Positions 22,166 through 30,645 of a stretch of DNA of 32,152 nucleotides are shown piece after piece (position 1 is the first letter of the stretch; each line of letters begins with the position of its first letter). The stretch is taken from assembly GCA_937991555.1 (NCBI GenBank), contig CALKHU010000193.1:1-32152 (forward strand), given 5' to 3'. The notes under the pieces are model-generated. The model did not search any database. It was given only the letters and a program-made list of their open reading frames with translations, and was not told the origin of the DNA. The translations under genes and the position numbers were made by a program. The DNA is from an uncultured Caulobacter sp. (GTDB taxonomy: Bacteria; Pseudomonadota; Alphaproteobacteria; Caulobacterales; Caulobacteraceae).

Positions 22166-23671
22166 ATGGCCGAGGCGCAGCCGACCGAACATTTCGACGT
22201 GGTGATCGTGGGGGCCGGCCTGTCCGGCGTCGGCGCGGGCTACCATCTCCAGGACAAGAGTCCGGGCAAGTCCTACGTCATCCTCGAAGGGCGCGAGTCG
22301 ATGGGCGGCACCTGGGATCTGTTCCGCTACCCGGGCATCCGGTCCGATTCCGACATGTACACCCTCGGCTACGTCTTCCGCCCCTGGAAGGAGGCCAAGG
22401 CCATCGCCGACGGCCCGTCGATCCTGAAGTACGTCAAGGAGACCGCGGCCGAATACGGCATCGACCGCCACATCCGCTACGGCCACTGGGTGAGCAAGGC
22501 GTCCTGGTCGACCGAGGACGCGACCTGGACCGTCGAGGCGACGCGGGGCGAGGGCGAGGTCGTCCGCTTCACCTGCAACTTCCTTTTCCTCTGCGGCGGC
22601 TACTACAACTACGAGGCCGGCTACACCCCCGACTGGAAGGGCACGGAGCGGTTCAGGGGGCGGATCGTCCACCCGCAGCACTGGCCGCAGGACCTGGACT
22701 ACGCGGGCAAGAAGGTGGTGGTCATCGGGTCCGGCGCGACGGCGGTGACGCTGGTGCCGGAGATGGCCAAGGACGCCGCCCACGTGACCATGCTGCAGCG
22801 GTCGCCGACCTATGTCGTGTCGCGTCCGGCCGAGGACAGCGTCGCCAACTGGCTGCGCAGCAAGCTGAAGCCGATGACGGCCTACCGCATCACCCGCTGG
22901 AAGAACGTGCTGCTGGGCATGCTGTTCTACCGCATGGCGCGGAAGAACCCGGAGAAGACCAAGCAACGGATCATCGGCATGGTGCGCGAGCACCTGGGCC
23001 CCGACTATGACGTCGAGACCCACTTCACGCCGCGCTACAATCCCTGGGACCAGCGCCTCTGCCTGGTGCCCGACAACGACCTGTTCGACGCCATCAAGGC
23101 GGGCGCGGCGTCGGTCGTCACCGACACCATCGAGACCTTCGACGAGACCGGCCTGCAGCTGACCTCCGGCCAGCACCTCGACGCCGACGTCATCGTCACC
23201 GCCACCGGCCTGAACCTGCAGGTGCTGAACGGGGTCGAGTTCACCGTCGACGGCGTCCGGGTCGAGCCGGCCAGGACGCTGAACTACAAGGGCATGATGT
23301 ACAGCGACGTGCCCAACATGGCCTCGTCGTTCGGCTACACCAACGCGTCCTGGACGCTGAAGTGCGACCTGACCTGCGAGTACGTCACCCGGCTGCTCAA
23401 CCACATGGACCGCACCGGCATGCGCCAGTGCACGCCCCGCAACACCGACCCGGACCTGGGCGCCGAGCCGTGGCTGGACTTCTCGTCGGGCTACGTCCAG
23501 CGCTCGATCGACAAGTTCCCCAAGCAGGGCGCGAAGAAGCCCTGGAAGCTGCACCAGAACTACGCGCTCGACATCATGGCGCTGCGCTACGGGGCGGTCG
23601 ACGACGGCGTCATGGAGTTCTCCAACCCGGCCCCGGCGGCCGCCCGGCCGGCGCTGGCGAAGGCGGCCTGA
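22166..23671 (+). CDS. Flavin-containing (Baeyer-Villiger type) monooxygenase
   Basis: The 501-residue protein has two nucleotide-binding folds: GAGLSG at 16-21 for FAD and GSGATA at 188-193 for NADPH. The Baeyer-Villiger fingerprint FxGxxxHxxxW is residues 163-173 (FRGRIVHPQHW). It likely oxygenates a ketone or similar carbonyl substrate using NADPH and O2; the substrate is unknown. I chose ATG 22166, just before the flavin fold, over ATG 22106. The DNA between them is AT-rich, and a possible -10 box TATTAT (22122-22127) lies there. The gene is divergent from the S9 peptidase; no regulator or dehydrogenase partner is adjacent. Confidence 0.9.
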   Translation: MAEAQPTEHFDVVIVGAGLSGVGAGYHLQDKSPGKSYVILEGRESMGGTWDLFRYPGIRSDSDMYTLGYVFRPWKEAKAIADGPSILKYVKETAAEYGIDRHIRYGHWVSKASWSTEDATWTVEATRGEGEVVRFTCNFLFLCGGYYNYEAGYTPDWKGTERFRGRIVHPQHWPQDLDYAGKKVVVIGSGATAVTLVPEMAKDAAHVTMLQRSPTYVVSRPAEDSVANWLRSKLKPMTAYRITRWKNVLLGMLFYRMARKNPEKTKQRIIGMVREHLGPDYDVETHFTPRYNPWDQRLCLVPDNDLFDAIKAGAASVVTDTIETFDETGLQLTSGQHLDADVIVTATGLNLQVLNGVEFTVDGVRVEPARTLNYKGMMYSDVPNMASSFGYTNASWTLKCDLTCEYVTRLLNHMDRTGMRQCTPRNTDPDLGAEPWLDFSSGYVQRSIDKFPKQGAKKPWKLHQNYALDIMALRYGAVDDGVMEFSNPAPAAARPALAKAA

Positions 23672-23718
23672 GCCAGCCGCCGGGCGACGCGGAACGATTC
23701 CCGCGCCGGTGATTTCAA

Positions 23719-23751
23719 CCTGCGTCCGGCGGCCTTCGTCCCGGACGCAGG
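23719..23751 (+). promoter_or_regulatory. 11-bp hairpin covering the ribosome-binding site of the glycosyltransferase
   Basis: CCTGCGTCCGG (23719-23729) pairs perfectly with CCGGACGCAGG (23741-23751) across an 11-base loop. The ribosome site AGGAG (23749-23753) begins inside the right arm. In the RNA the site would be partly sealed, so translation may need unfolding by heat, a protein, a small RNA or a trailing ribosome. It could also end transcription of the monooxygenase gene, but no T-tract follows. Confidence 0.65.
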
Positions 23752-23760
23752 AGTACCCGC

Positions 23761-24867
23761 GTGCGCATCGCCCAGATCGCCCCCCTCTATGAAGCCGTCC
23801 CGCCGCGTCTCTATGGCGGCACGGAGCGTGTCGTCGCCCATCTATCCGACGCCCTCGTCGAGCTCGGCCACGACGTCACCCTTTTCTCCAGCGCCGACGC
23901 CCGGACGCTGGCCACCCTGGCGCCGGTGCGCGACCAGGCCATCCGTCTCGACCCGACGCCCCTGAAGTCCGACCTGGCCGCCCATCTGGCCATGCTGTGG
24001 GAAGTGCGCCGCCGGGCGCATGAGTTCGACCTGCTGCACTTCCACGTCGACATGATCCATTTCCCGCTGTTCGAGGACATCGCCGGCCGCACGCTGACGA
24101 CCCTGCACGGGCGACTCGACCTGAAGGACCTGTCGTCGGTCTACGACCGCTGGACCGAGTACCCGCTGGTGTCGATCTCCGACGACCAGCGCCGCGGCCT
24201 GCCGCTGGCCAACTGGGCGGGCACGGTGCACCACGGCCTGCCGACGAAGCTCTACGACTTCCATCCGGAGCCGCGAGGCTACCTGGCCTTCCTCGGCCGC
24301 ATCTCGCCCGAGAAGCGGCCCGATCGCGCCATCCGCATCGCCCAGGCCCTCGGCATGCCGCTGAAGATCGCCGCCAAGGTCGACGCCGCCGACCGGCAGT
24401 ACTTCGAGGCGGTGATCGAGCCGATGCTCGACAGTCCGCTGATCGAGTTCGTCGGCGAGATCGGCGACGACCGGAAGTCGGCGTTTCTCGGCGGCGCGGC
24501 GGCGCTGCTGTTTCCGATCGACTGGCCCGAGCCGTTCGGGCTGGTGATGATCGAAGCCATGGCCTGCGGGACGCCGGTGGTCGCCTGGCGCTGCGGCTCG
24601 ACGTCCGAGGTCATCGAGCCGGGCGAGACCGGGCGTCTCGTGGGGTCGATGGAGGAGGCCGTCGCGGCGGTCCATGAGGTGATGGCGCTCGACCGGGCCG
24701 CGATCCGCGCCCGCTTCGAGCTCCGGTTCTCGGCCCAGGCGATGGCCAGGCGCTATGTCGAGCTCTACGCCGACCGCCTCGCGCGCTGTGAATACGGGGA
24801 GGTTCCGCCGGATGCAGACAGGACGCCGGAACCGCTCGACGACACGAAACTGGCCGTCATCGCCTGA
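23761..24867 (+). CDS. Family-4 glycosyltransferase (GT-B fold)
   Basis: The 368-residue protein begins RIAQIAPLYEAVPPRLYGGTERVVAHLSDAL, the N-terminal Rossmann domain. The GT4 landmarks follow in the C-terminal half: LGRISPEKRPDRAIRIA (about 180-196), FVGEIGDDRK and EPFGLVMIEAMACGTPVVA with the E-x7-E motif. It moves a sugar from an activated donor to an acceptor; donor and acceptor cannot be read. Start is GTG 23761 with AGGAG 7 bases upstream, partly sealed in a hairpin. The debranching-type gene follows 12 bases after its stop, so a shared role in alpha-glucan or storage-sugar handling is likely. Confidence 0.9.
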   Translation: MRIAQIAPLYEAVPPRLYGGTERVVAHLSDALVELGHDVTLFSSADARTLATLAPVRDQAIRLDPTPLKSDLAAHLAMLWEVRRRAHEFDLLHFHVDMIHFPLFEDIAGRTLTTLHGRLDLKDLSSVYDRWTEYPLVSISDDQRRGLPLANWAGTVHHGLPTKLYDFHPEPRGYLAFLGRISPEKRPDRAIRIAQALGMPLKIAAKVDAADRQYFEAVIEPMLDSPLIEFVGEIGDDRKSAFLGGAAALLFPIDWPEPFGLVMIEAMACGTPVVAWRCGSTSEVIEPGETGRLVGSMEEAVAAVHEVMALDRAAIRARFELRFSAQAMARRYVELYADRLARCEYGEVPPDADRTPEPLDDTKLAVIA

Positions 24868-24879
24868 CGTTGGAGAGGC

Positions 24880-27027
24880 ATGGACGACGCCGCGACCGTC
24901 ATCGCGCCCGTGACGGATGACCCTCACGAGGAAGGCGCACTGCGTTTCTGGGCGCTGAAGGACGGCGACTGCTTTGTCGTGTCCGATCCGCACGGGGACA
25001 TCACGGGCGGGCCGGACGGCCTGTTCGACGCCGACACCCGGCTGCTGTCCCGCCTGCGGCTCCTGATCGGCGGCAAGCGGCCGACGATGCTGTCGTCGGG
25101 CGTGTCGTCCGACAATGTGATGTTCACCTTCCATGGCGCCAACCGGCCCCTGCCGCCGACCGGCGGGCGGGTGGTGCCGCCGGGCGTCGTGCATGTCGAG
25201 CGGCGGCGGCTGATCTGGCGGCGGCGACTGTACGAGCGAATCCGGCTCACCAACCATGGTCTCGACGAGATCCTCGCGCCGGTGACGATCGAGTTCGCGG
25301 CCGACTTCCGCGACATGTTCGAGGTGCGCGGCGACAGCCGGCCGAAACGGGGAGCGGCCGACAGTCCGGTCCTGAACGGACGGTCCGCGTCGTTCGGCTA
25401 CACCGGCGTCGACGAGGTGCGGCGCACCAGCGTCGTCAGCTTCTCCGAAGCGCCGCAGCGGCTGACCGCCGACCGCGCCGAGTTCATGGCCTGGTTCCCG
25501 CGCCGGGGCGTCTTCGACCTGTTCGTCGAGGTGGCCGAGGTCGCCGACGACCCGCCCGACGAGCGCCGCTTCCGCCAGGCGGCGGCCGAGGCGCGCCGGG
25601 CGATGCGACGACGGGGCCGGCACGGCGCGCGGCCCGCCACCGACGATCCCACCTTCAACCGCTGGCTGGGCCAGTCGCGGGCGGACCTCGCCCTGCTGAC
25701 CACCGAGCTCGAGGCCGGCCGGTATCCCTACGCCGGCATCCCGTGGTTCTCCACGCCGTTCGGGCGCGACGGGATCATCAGCGCCTGGCAGCTGCTGCTG
25801 TTCGATCCCGGGCTGGCGCGCGGGGTGCTGACCTATCTCGCCGGCCGGCAGGCGCGGGAGACATCCGCCTTCCGCGACTCCCAGCCGGGCAAGATCATGC
25901 ACGAGACGCGGCAGGGCGAGATGGCGGCCCTCGGGGAGGTGCCGTTCGGGCTGTACTACGGCGGGGTCGACACCACGCCCCTGTTCATCGGTCTGGCGGG
26001 CGCCTATGCGCGGCGCACCGCCGACCTCGACTTCATCCGCGCCATCTGGCCGGCGCTGGAGGGCGCCGCGGCCTGGCTGAGCGACTTTGGCGACTCCGAC
26101 GGCGACGGCCTGATCGACTATGCCCGGGCGGCCGACACCGGCCTGGCCAACCAGGGCTGGAAGGACAGCTACGACTCCGTCTTCCACGCCGATGGACGGT
26201 TCCCGAAGGGGCCGATCGCCCTCGTCGAGGTGCAGGGCTACGCCTTCGCCGCCTGGCGGACGATGGCCGAGCTGGCGGCGCGGCTGGGGCTGCCCGGCGC
26301 GGAGGACTACGCCGGACGGGCGAAACGGCTGCGGATCGCCGTCGAGGACCGCTTCTGGATGGAGGACGAGGGCTACTACGGGCTCGCCGTCGACGGCGAC
26401 GGTCGCCTGTGCCGGCCGCTGGCCTCCAACGCGGGGCACCTGCTTTTCTGCGGCCTGCCGTCGCCTGAACGCGCCGAGCGGGTGATGCAGCGGCTGGCGG
26501 CGGCCGACTTCCGGACCGGCTGGGGTCTGCGCACGCTGGCGCGCGGACAGGCGCGGTACAATCCGATGTCCTATCACAACGGCTCGGTCTGGCCGCACGA
26601 CACCTCGCTCTGTGTCGCCGGCATGGCCCGCTACGGCGACCGGGACCGGGTGGGCGAGATCCTCCGCGACCTGTTCGAGACCGCCCAGCACATGGAGATG
26701 CGGCTGCCGGAACTGTTCTGCGGCTTCCCGCGCCGGCCCGGCGAGCCGCCGGTGCCCTATCCGGTGAGTTGCTCGCCGCAGGCCTGGGCGGCCGGGTCGG
26801 CCTTCCTGATGCTGCAGTCGCTGCTCGGCGTGACGGTCGACGCCTTCGAGAAGACCGTCTCCATCGTCCGGCCCCGCCTGCCGGAGGGGGTCGGACGGCT
26901 GACTCTGAACGGCCTGCCGATCGGCGACTGCCACGTCGACCTGGCCTTCGAACGCGTGCGCAAGGGGCTCGTCGTGGCGGCGGTGTCCAACTGCTCGCCC
27001 GACGTCAGGGTGGCGACGATCTGGTAG
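24880..27027 (+). CDS. Glycogen-debranching-type glucosidase (amylo-alpha-1,6-glucosidase family)
   Basis: The 715-residue protein has the N-terminal GDE domain (about 20-220: FVVSDPHGDITGG, GLFDADTRLLSRL, ERIRLTNHG) and a C-terminal (alpha/alpha)6 glucosidase domain (about 265-700). The latter has YPYAGIPWFSTPFGRDGIIS, LANQGWKDSYDSVFH, and SYHNGSVWPHDTSL with catalytic acid candidates D and E in FGRD and in the later acidic motifs. Relatives hydrolyse alpha-1,6 or trehalose-like bonds, so the substrate is uncertain. The ATG at 24880 has GGAGAGG just upstream. Its stop is 3 bases from that of the convergent MaoC-like gene. It pairs with the preceding GT4 gene. Confidence 0.88.
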   Translation: MDDAATVIAPVTDDPHEEGALRFWALKDGDCFVVSDPHGDITGGPDGLFDADTRLLSRLRLLIGGKRPTMLSSGVSSDNVMFTFHGANRPLPPTGGRVVPPGVVHVERRRLIWRRRLYERIRLTNHGLDEILAPVTIEFAADFRDMFEVRGDSRPKRGAADSPVLNGRSASFGYTGVDEVRRTSVVSFSEAPQRLTADRAEFMAWFPRRGVFDLFVEVAEVADDPPDERRFRQAAAEARRAMRRRGRHGARPATDDPTFNRWLGQSRADLALLTTELEAGRYPYAGIPWFSTPFGRDGIISAWQLLLFDPGLARGVLTYLAGRQARETSAFRDSQPGKIMHETRQGEMAALGEVPFGLYYGGVDTTPLFIGLAGAYARRTADLDFIRAIWPALEGAAAWLSDFGDSDGDGLIDYARAADTGLANQGWKDSYDSVFHADGRFPKGPIALVEVQGYAFAAWRTMAELAARLGLPGAEDYAGRAKRLRIAVEDRFWMEDEGYYGLAVDGDGRLCRPLASNAGHLLFCGLPSPERAERVMQRLAAADFRTGWGLRTLARGQARYNPMSYHNGSVWPHDTSLCVAGMARYGDRDRVGEILRDLFETAQHMEMRLPELFCGFPRRPGEPPVPYPVSCSPQAWAAGSAFLMLQSLLGVTVDAFEKTVSIVRPRLPEGVGRLTLNGLPIGDCHVDLAFERVRKGLVVAAVSNCSPDVRVATIW

Positions 27028-27030
27028 GCG

Positions 27031-27822
27031 TCAGCTCCGCTCGCGGACCTGGCGTGGTTCGTAGATCGCCCAGTGACGGCCGGACATGGCCAGACGGTCG
27101 CGACTGGAGACGGTGAAATCGAGGGTCACGATCCGGTGGCCGTTCTTCTCGACGTTCCCGGCCACGGTCGCGCGGGTCTCGAGCCAGTCGCCGTCGCGGA
27201 TCAGCCCGTGCAGGCGGACGTCGCTCTCGAGGTGGATCCACGGGCCGAGGCGCACGCTCTGGGCCAGTACATAGTTGGCGCGCCGCAGCAGGTAGGCGGG
27301 GTTGGCGACGGCGCCGCCCTCGAAGAAGCCGGGGTCCTGGCGGGTGTTGTCGATGTGGGCGCGGCCGACATCGGCGAAGTAGATCTCCTTCAGGGTTCCG
27401 AGGACGCGACCGACCGCCAGGCTGTGCGGGGACGCCGGCGGCCGCGCCTCCGGCGCCGGCAGCTCGCCCTCGGCCTGGAGCGGCGGCGGCGCCTCGCCAT
27501 GCGTCCGCCAGGCCGTTCCGGCGCCGCAGGCCTCGCCCCGCGCCGACAGGACCAGGGACAGGGCGCCGGCATCGTCCGTCGCAGTCAGGGTCGCCGCATC
27601 GCCGTCGTAGACCGGGCGGTTGAACCGCGCCCGGATGCGCCCGGCAGTCAGCCAGTCGGCGCCCCACAGGGACAGCGGCGCATGGGTCATGTAGGCGAAG
27701 ACATCGACGCCGGGGACGAGGCCGCCCGTGAAACCGAACCGGCTCGCGACGTCGTCGGCGTGGATGCGGTTCTCGCTGGCGGTTGCGGTGTTGAAGGCGA
27801 CGATGGTCCGTTCAAGCGTCAC
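27031..27822 (-). CDS. MaoC/hot-dog-fold protein, acyl dehydratase-like
   Basis: The 263-residue protein opens with NTATASENRIHADDVASRFG then FTGGLVPGVDVFAYMTHAP, the MaoC-like dehydratase signature (S-EN-IH and GGLVPG). The second half contains a further strand-rich hot-dog unit ending DRLAMSGRHWAIYEPR. Such proteins hydrate or dehydrate enoyl thioesters. Start is GTG 27822 with AAGGA 8 bases upstream. A hairpin (27825-27858) covers that ribosome site. It lies 40 bases downstream of the 157-residue gene on the same strand; functional connection to the regulator genes is unclear. Confidence 0.75.
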   Translation of the reverse strand: MTLERTIVAFNTATASENRIHADDVASRFGFTGGLVPGVDVFAYMTHAPLSLWGADWLTAGRIRARFNRPVYDGDAATLTATDDAGALSLVLSARGEACGAGTAWRTHGEAPPPLQAEGELPAPEARPPASPHSLAVGRVLGTLKEIYFADVGRAHIDNTRQDPGFFEGGAVANPAYLLRRANYVLAQSVRLGPWIHLESDVRLHGLIRDGDWLETRATVAGNVEKNGHRIVTLDFTVSSRDRLAMSGRHWAIYEPRQVRERS

Positions 27823-27824
27823 GG

Positions 27825-27858
27825 CGGCGTCCTTTCCGACGGGCGGAGACGGACGCCG
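27825..27858 (-). promoter_or_regulatory. Hairpin covering the ribosome site of the MaoC-like gene
   Basis: On the minus strand CGGCGTCC (27858-27851) pairs with GGACGCCG (27832-27825) around an 18-base loop. AAGGA (27834-27830) is the ribosome site and partly lies in the second arm. The first arm is only 4 bases past the upstream stop codon (27863-27865). A ribosome finishing the upstream gene would melt the stem, a classic coupling arrangement. Confidence 0.5.
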
Positions 27859-27862
27859 GCGG

Positions 27863-28336
27863 TCAGCCGGCGGTCGCCTCCTGGTGCTCGATCAGCTTGG
27901 CCAGATTGCGGATCAGCTGGGCTTCGCCAGCATCGCCCAGCTCGACGCCGCTCGAAAGCAGTCTCAGCGCATCGATATGGACGTCGACGGCCGGCCAGCG
28001 CCAGGCGCCGGTCTCCATGGCCACGTCGAGCAGGTCGCACAGGCAGCGGGCGGCGTCGGCCAGCGCCTTCGGCTCCAGCGGCGCGCAGGCGTCGATGATC
28101 CGCAGCGAAATCTCGTAGAGATCCTTCGGGTCGCGTGTTTCGCGCCCCTGGACGTGGGACGAGAAGCCGGCCTCGATCTCCTGCAGGCAGATGCGGACCG
28201 CGCCCATGCAGGCCTCCGCCAGTTCGGCGAGGGCGCTGTCGGCCGACGCGACGGCCTCGTCGATGCGGGGACCCGTGCCGTCGAACAGGGCTTCACGAAG
28301 CCGGTTCTGGATCCTGAACTTGCGGACGACGCTCAT
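27863..28336 (-). CDS. Helical protein of unknown function, partner of the CheY-like regulator
   Basis: The 157-residue protein starts at ATG 28336, overlapping the regulator stop codon (ATGA), so the two are made together. It begins SVVRKFRIQNRLREAL and continues as three or four long amphipathic helices (IDEAVASADSALAELAEACM, AVRICLQEIEAGFSS, PKALADAARCLCDLLDVAM, IDALRLL). There is no signal peptide, membrane segment or catalytic motif. It looks like a helical-bundle adaptor or phosphotransfer-type protein; no conserved histidine of Hpt type is obvious. I considered CheE-like proteins of alphaproteobacteria as a match, but cannot confirm. Function unknown. Confidence 0.8.
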   Translation of the reverse strand: MSVVRKFRIQNRLREALFDGTGPRIDEAVASADSALAELAEACMGAVRICLQEIEAGFSSHVQGRETRDPKDLYEISLRIIDACAPLEPKALADAARCLCDLLDVAMETGAWRWPAVDVHIDALRLLSSGVELGDAGEAQLIRNLAKLIEHQEATAG

Positions 28337-28944
28337 ACCGTCACCTTCTGGGGCTTCATGATCGAGTCGATCTGGTCCTGGGACATGTTGGGTTCCTGCG
28401 GTTCGCCGACCTCGCCCTTGAGGTCGTCCCGCCGGCGGCCGTCGACGCCCGGCGGCGGGCCTTCGCGGCGGAAGCGCCGGTCCGGGCCGACATAGGTTTC
28501 GCATTCGATGCCCATCCGGTCGGTGCGCGCGACCCAGATGATCCGGTCCATCATCGTCTTCGGGGTGATGGGCTTGGCGATGATGAAGTTCGCGCCGCAG
28601 TCCCGGGCCTTGGTCACCTCGTTGCGCGGCGTGTGGCCGGTGACGACGATGACCGGGATCATGCGGAGGGGCTCGGGCGCCTCGCGCCGGATCCACCGCG
28701 TCAGGTCGTAGCCGTCCATCTCCGGCATGCGGGCGTCGGTGATGACCATGTCGACGTCGCCCAGGGCCAGCACCCGCTGGGCCTCCTGGGCCGACAGACA
28801 GCGCGAGATCTTCTTGGCCCCGAAGCCGGTGATCACCTGGACGAGGATATCCAGCGACTGCTGGTTGTCGTCCACGATCACGATCGACAGGGCCTCGAAG
28901 TTGATCCGAGACAGGAGGGGCTTCGAGGCCGAGGCTGGGTTCAT
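28333..28944 (-). CDS. CheY-like response regulator with arginine-rich linker and FliM-like C-terminal peptide
   Basis: The 203-residue protein has a receiver domain (about 18-142): VDDN at 24-27, phosphoacceptor D70 (ITDARMPEMDG), VTGHT and AKPITP. There is no DNA-binding domain. After it come GPDRRFRREGPP and DGRRRDD (153-174), an arginine-rich linker, and a C-terminal NMSQDQIDSIMKPQK (186-200). That last part resembles the SQxEIDALL N-terminus of FliM that binds phosphorylated CheY. The start is uncertain: ATG 28944 has no clear ribosome site, and codon use upstream looks non-coding, so 28986 or GTG 29004 are less likely. Motility or surface control is inferred from the motif. Confidence 0.85.
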   Translation of the reverse strand: MNPASASKPLLSRINFEALSIVIVDDNQQSLDILVQVITGFGAKKISRCLSAQEAQRVLALGDVDMVITDARMPEMDGYDLTRWIRREAPEPLRMIPVIVVTGHTPRNEVTKARDCGANFIIAKPITPKTMMDRIIWVARTDRMGIECETYVGPDRRFRREGPPPGVDGRRRDDLKGEVGEPQEPNMSQDQIDSIMKPQKVTV

Positions 28945-29033
28945 GGTCGCGCCGGCAAGCAACTGTTGACGTTGATTCGGAACCATGGCCGGGAAGTGGT
29001 TCACGGATCGTGAGCGGCCAGCGCCGGGGGAAG

Positions 29034-30638
29034 ATGTCCGAAGGCTTCGACCATATCGTCGTCGGGGCGGGGTCGGCGGGCTGCGTGCTCGCCAACCGCC
29101 TGTCGGCTGACCCGCGCCGGCGCGTGCTGGTGCTGGAGGCGGGCGGCCGGGACGACTGGATCTGGTTCCACATCCCGGTCGGCTACCTGTTCTCGATCGG
29201 CAACCCCCGCGCCGACTGGATGTTCGAGACCCTGCCGTCCCCGGGACTGAACGGCCGCAGCCTGAAGTACCCGCGCGGCAAGGTGATCGGCGGCTGCTCG
29301 GCGATCAACGCCATGATCTACATGCGCGGGCAGGCGGCGGACTACGACGGCTGGCGGCAGCTGGGCCTGGCCGGCTGGGGCTGGGACGACGTGCTGCCGC
29401 TGTTCCTGGCCCAGGAGGACCACATCGCCCCGCCGAGCGAGCATCACCGATCGGGCGGCGAGTGGCGCGTCGAGCATCCCCGGATGCGCTGGCGGGTGCT
29501 GGACGCTTTCGCCGAGGCGGCGGCGCAGGAAGGCATCCCGACCGTTCCCGACTTCAACGGCGGCGACAACCACGGGGCCGGCTACTTCCAGGTGAACCAG
29601 CGGGCCGGCCGGCGCTGGAGCGCGGCGCGGGGTTTCCTCAAGCCGGCGCTCAAGCGCCCCAACCTGCGGCTCGAGACCGGCGTCCATGTGACCCGCGTGA
29701 TCATCGAGGACGGTCGCGCCGTCGGCGTGGAATGGACACGGGACGGCCAGCGCTTTTCGGCCCGCGCCGCCGGCGAGGTGGTGCTGGCCGCCGGGGCGGT
29801 GGGCACGCCGCAGCTGCTGGAGCTGTCCGGCCTGGGGGACGGCGAGCGGCTGCGGGCGCTGGGGATCGCCGCCGTCCGACACCTGCCCGGCGTCGGCGAG
29901 AACCTGCAGGACCATCTGCAGATCCGGCCGGTCTACGAGGTGGAGGGCGTGCCGACGATGAACGCGCTCTACGCCTCGGTCTGGCGGCGGCCGTTGATGG
30001 CGCTGGAGTACGCGGCGTTGCGCCGGGGGCCGATGTCGATGGCGCCGTCGCAGATGGGGGCGTTCGCGAAGTCCTCGCCCGACCTGGCCACGCCCGACCT
30101 GCAGTTCCATGTGCAGCCGCTGTCGCTCGACCGCTTCGGCGAGCCCCTGCACCGTTTTCCCGCCATCACCATCAGCGTCTGCAACCTGCGCCCGACGAGC
30201 CGGGGGTCGGTCCACGCCGTCTCGCCGGACCCGCGGGCGGCGCCGGCCATCCAGCCCGACTACCTGTCGACGCCGGAGGACGAGCGGGTGGCCGTCGAGT
30301 CGCTGCGGCTAGTGCGGCGGATCGTCGGCCGCCCGCCGCTGGCGCGCTACCGGCCGCGCGAGATGAAGCCGGGACCGGCGGTCGACGACGACGCCGGCCT
30401 GCTGGCGGCGGCCCGGGACCTGGGCACGACCATCTTCCATCCGGTCGGCACGGCGAGGATGGGACCGGCGACGGATCCGGGCGCGGTCGTCGACGAGCGG
30501 CTGCGGGTGTTCGGCGTCGGAGGCCTGCGGATCGCGGACGCGTCCGTGATGCCGCGCATCACCTCCGGCAACACCAACTCGCCGACGATGATGATCGCCG
30601 AGAAGGCCGCGCGGATGATGCTCGAGGACGCGGGCTGA
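29034..30638 (+). CDS. GMC-family FAD oxidoreductase (alcohol/choline dehydrogenase-like)
   Basis: The 534-residue protein starts at ATG 29034, preceded by GGGGGAAG. It has the FAD motif VVGAGSAGCVLANRL near residue 8, GMC signature 1 (YPRGKVIGGCSAINAMIYMRG, about 82-102), signature 2 (GAVGTPQLLELSGLG) and a C-terminal HPVGTARMG with catalytic His, then NTNSPTMMIAEKAA with the second base. It oxidises an alcohol or polyol; the substrate is unknown. An in-frame GTG at 29010 lacks a ribosome site. It is divergent from the CheY-like regulator and is followed 7 bases later by the sugar kinase, so the two are likely cotranscribed. Confidence 0.92.
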   Translation: MSEGFDHIVVGAGSAGCVLANRLSADPRRRVLVLEAGGRDDWIWFHIPVGYLFSIGNPRADWMFETLPSPGLNGRSLKYPRGKVIGGCSAINAMIYMRGQAADYDGWRQLGLAGWGWDDVLPLFLAQEDHIAPPSEHHRSGGEWRVEHPRMRWRVLDAFAEAAAQEGIPTVPDFNGGDNHGAGYFQVNQRAGRRWSAARGFLKPALKRPNLRLETGVHVTRVIIEDGRAVGVEWTRDGQRFSARAAGEVVLAAGAVGTPQLLELSGLGDGERLRALGIAAVRHLPGVGENLQDHLQIRPVYEVEGVPTMNALYASVWRRPLMALEYAALRRGPMSMAPSQMGAFAKSSPDLATPDLQFHVQPLSLDRFGEPLHRFPAITISVCNLRPTSRGSVHAVSPDPRAAPAIQPDYLSTPEDERVAVESLRLVRRIVGRPPLARYRPREMKPGPAVDDDAGLLAAARDLGTTIFHPVGTARMGPATDPGAVVDERLRVFGVGGLRIADASVMPRITSGNTNSPTMMIAEKAARMMLEDAG

Positions 30639-30645
30639 GGCGGCG

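Noticed and set aside
19582..23010. 1142-residue plus-strand open frame
   Set aside because: It lies opposite the S9 peptidase and runs into the monooxygenase in another frame. Low-complexity composition and lack of a ribosome site mark it as an artefact of high GC content.
23842..26934. 1030-residue minus-strand open frame
   Set aside because: It is antisense to the glycosyltransferase and glucosidase, both with strong family motifs; the antisense product has no recognisable domain.
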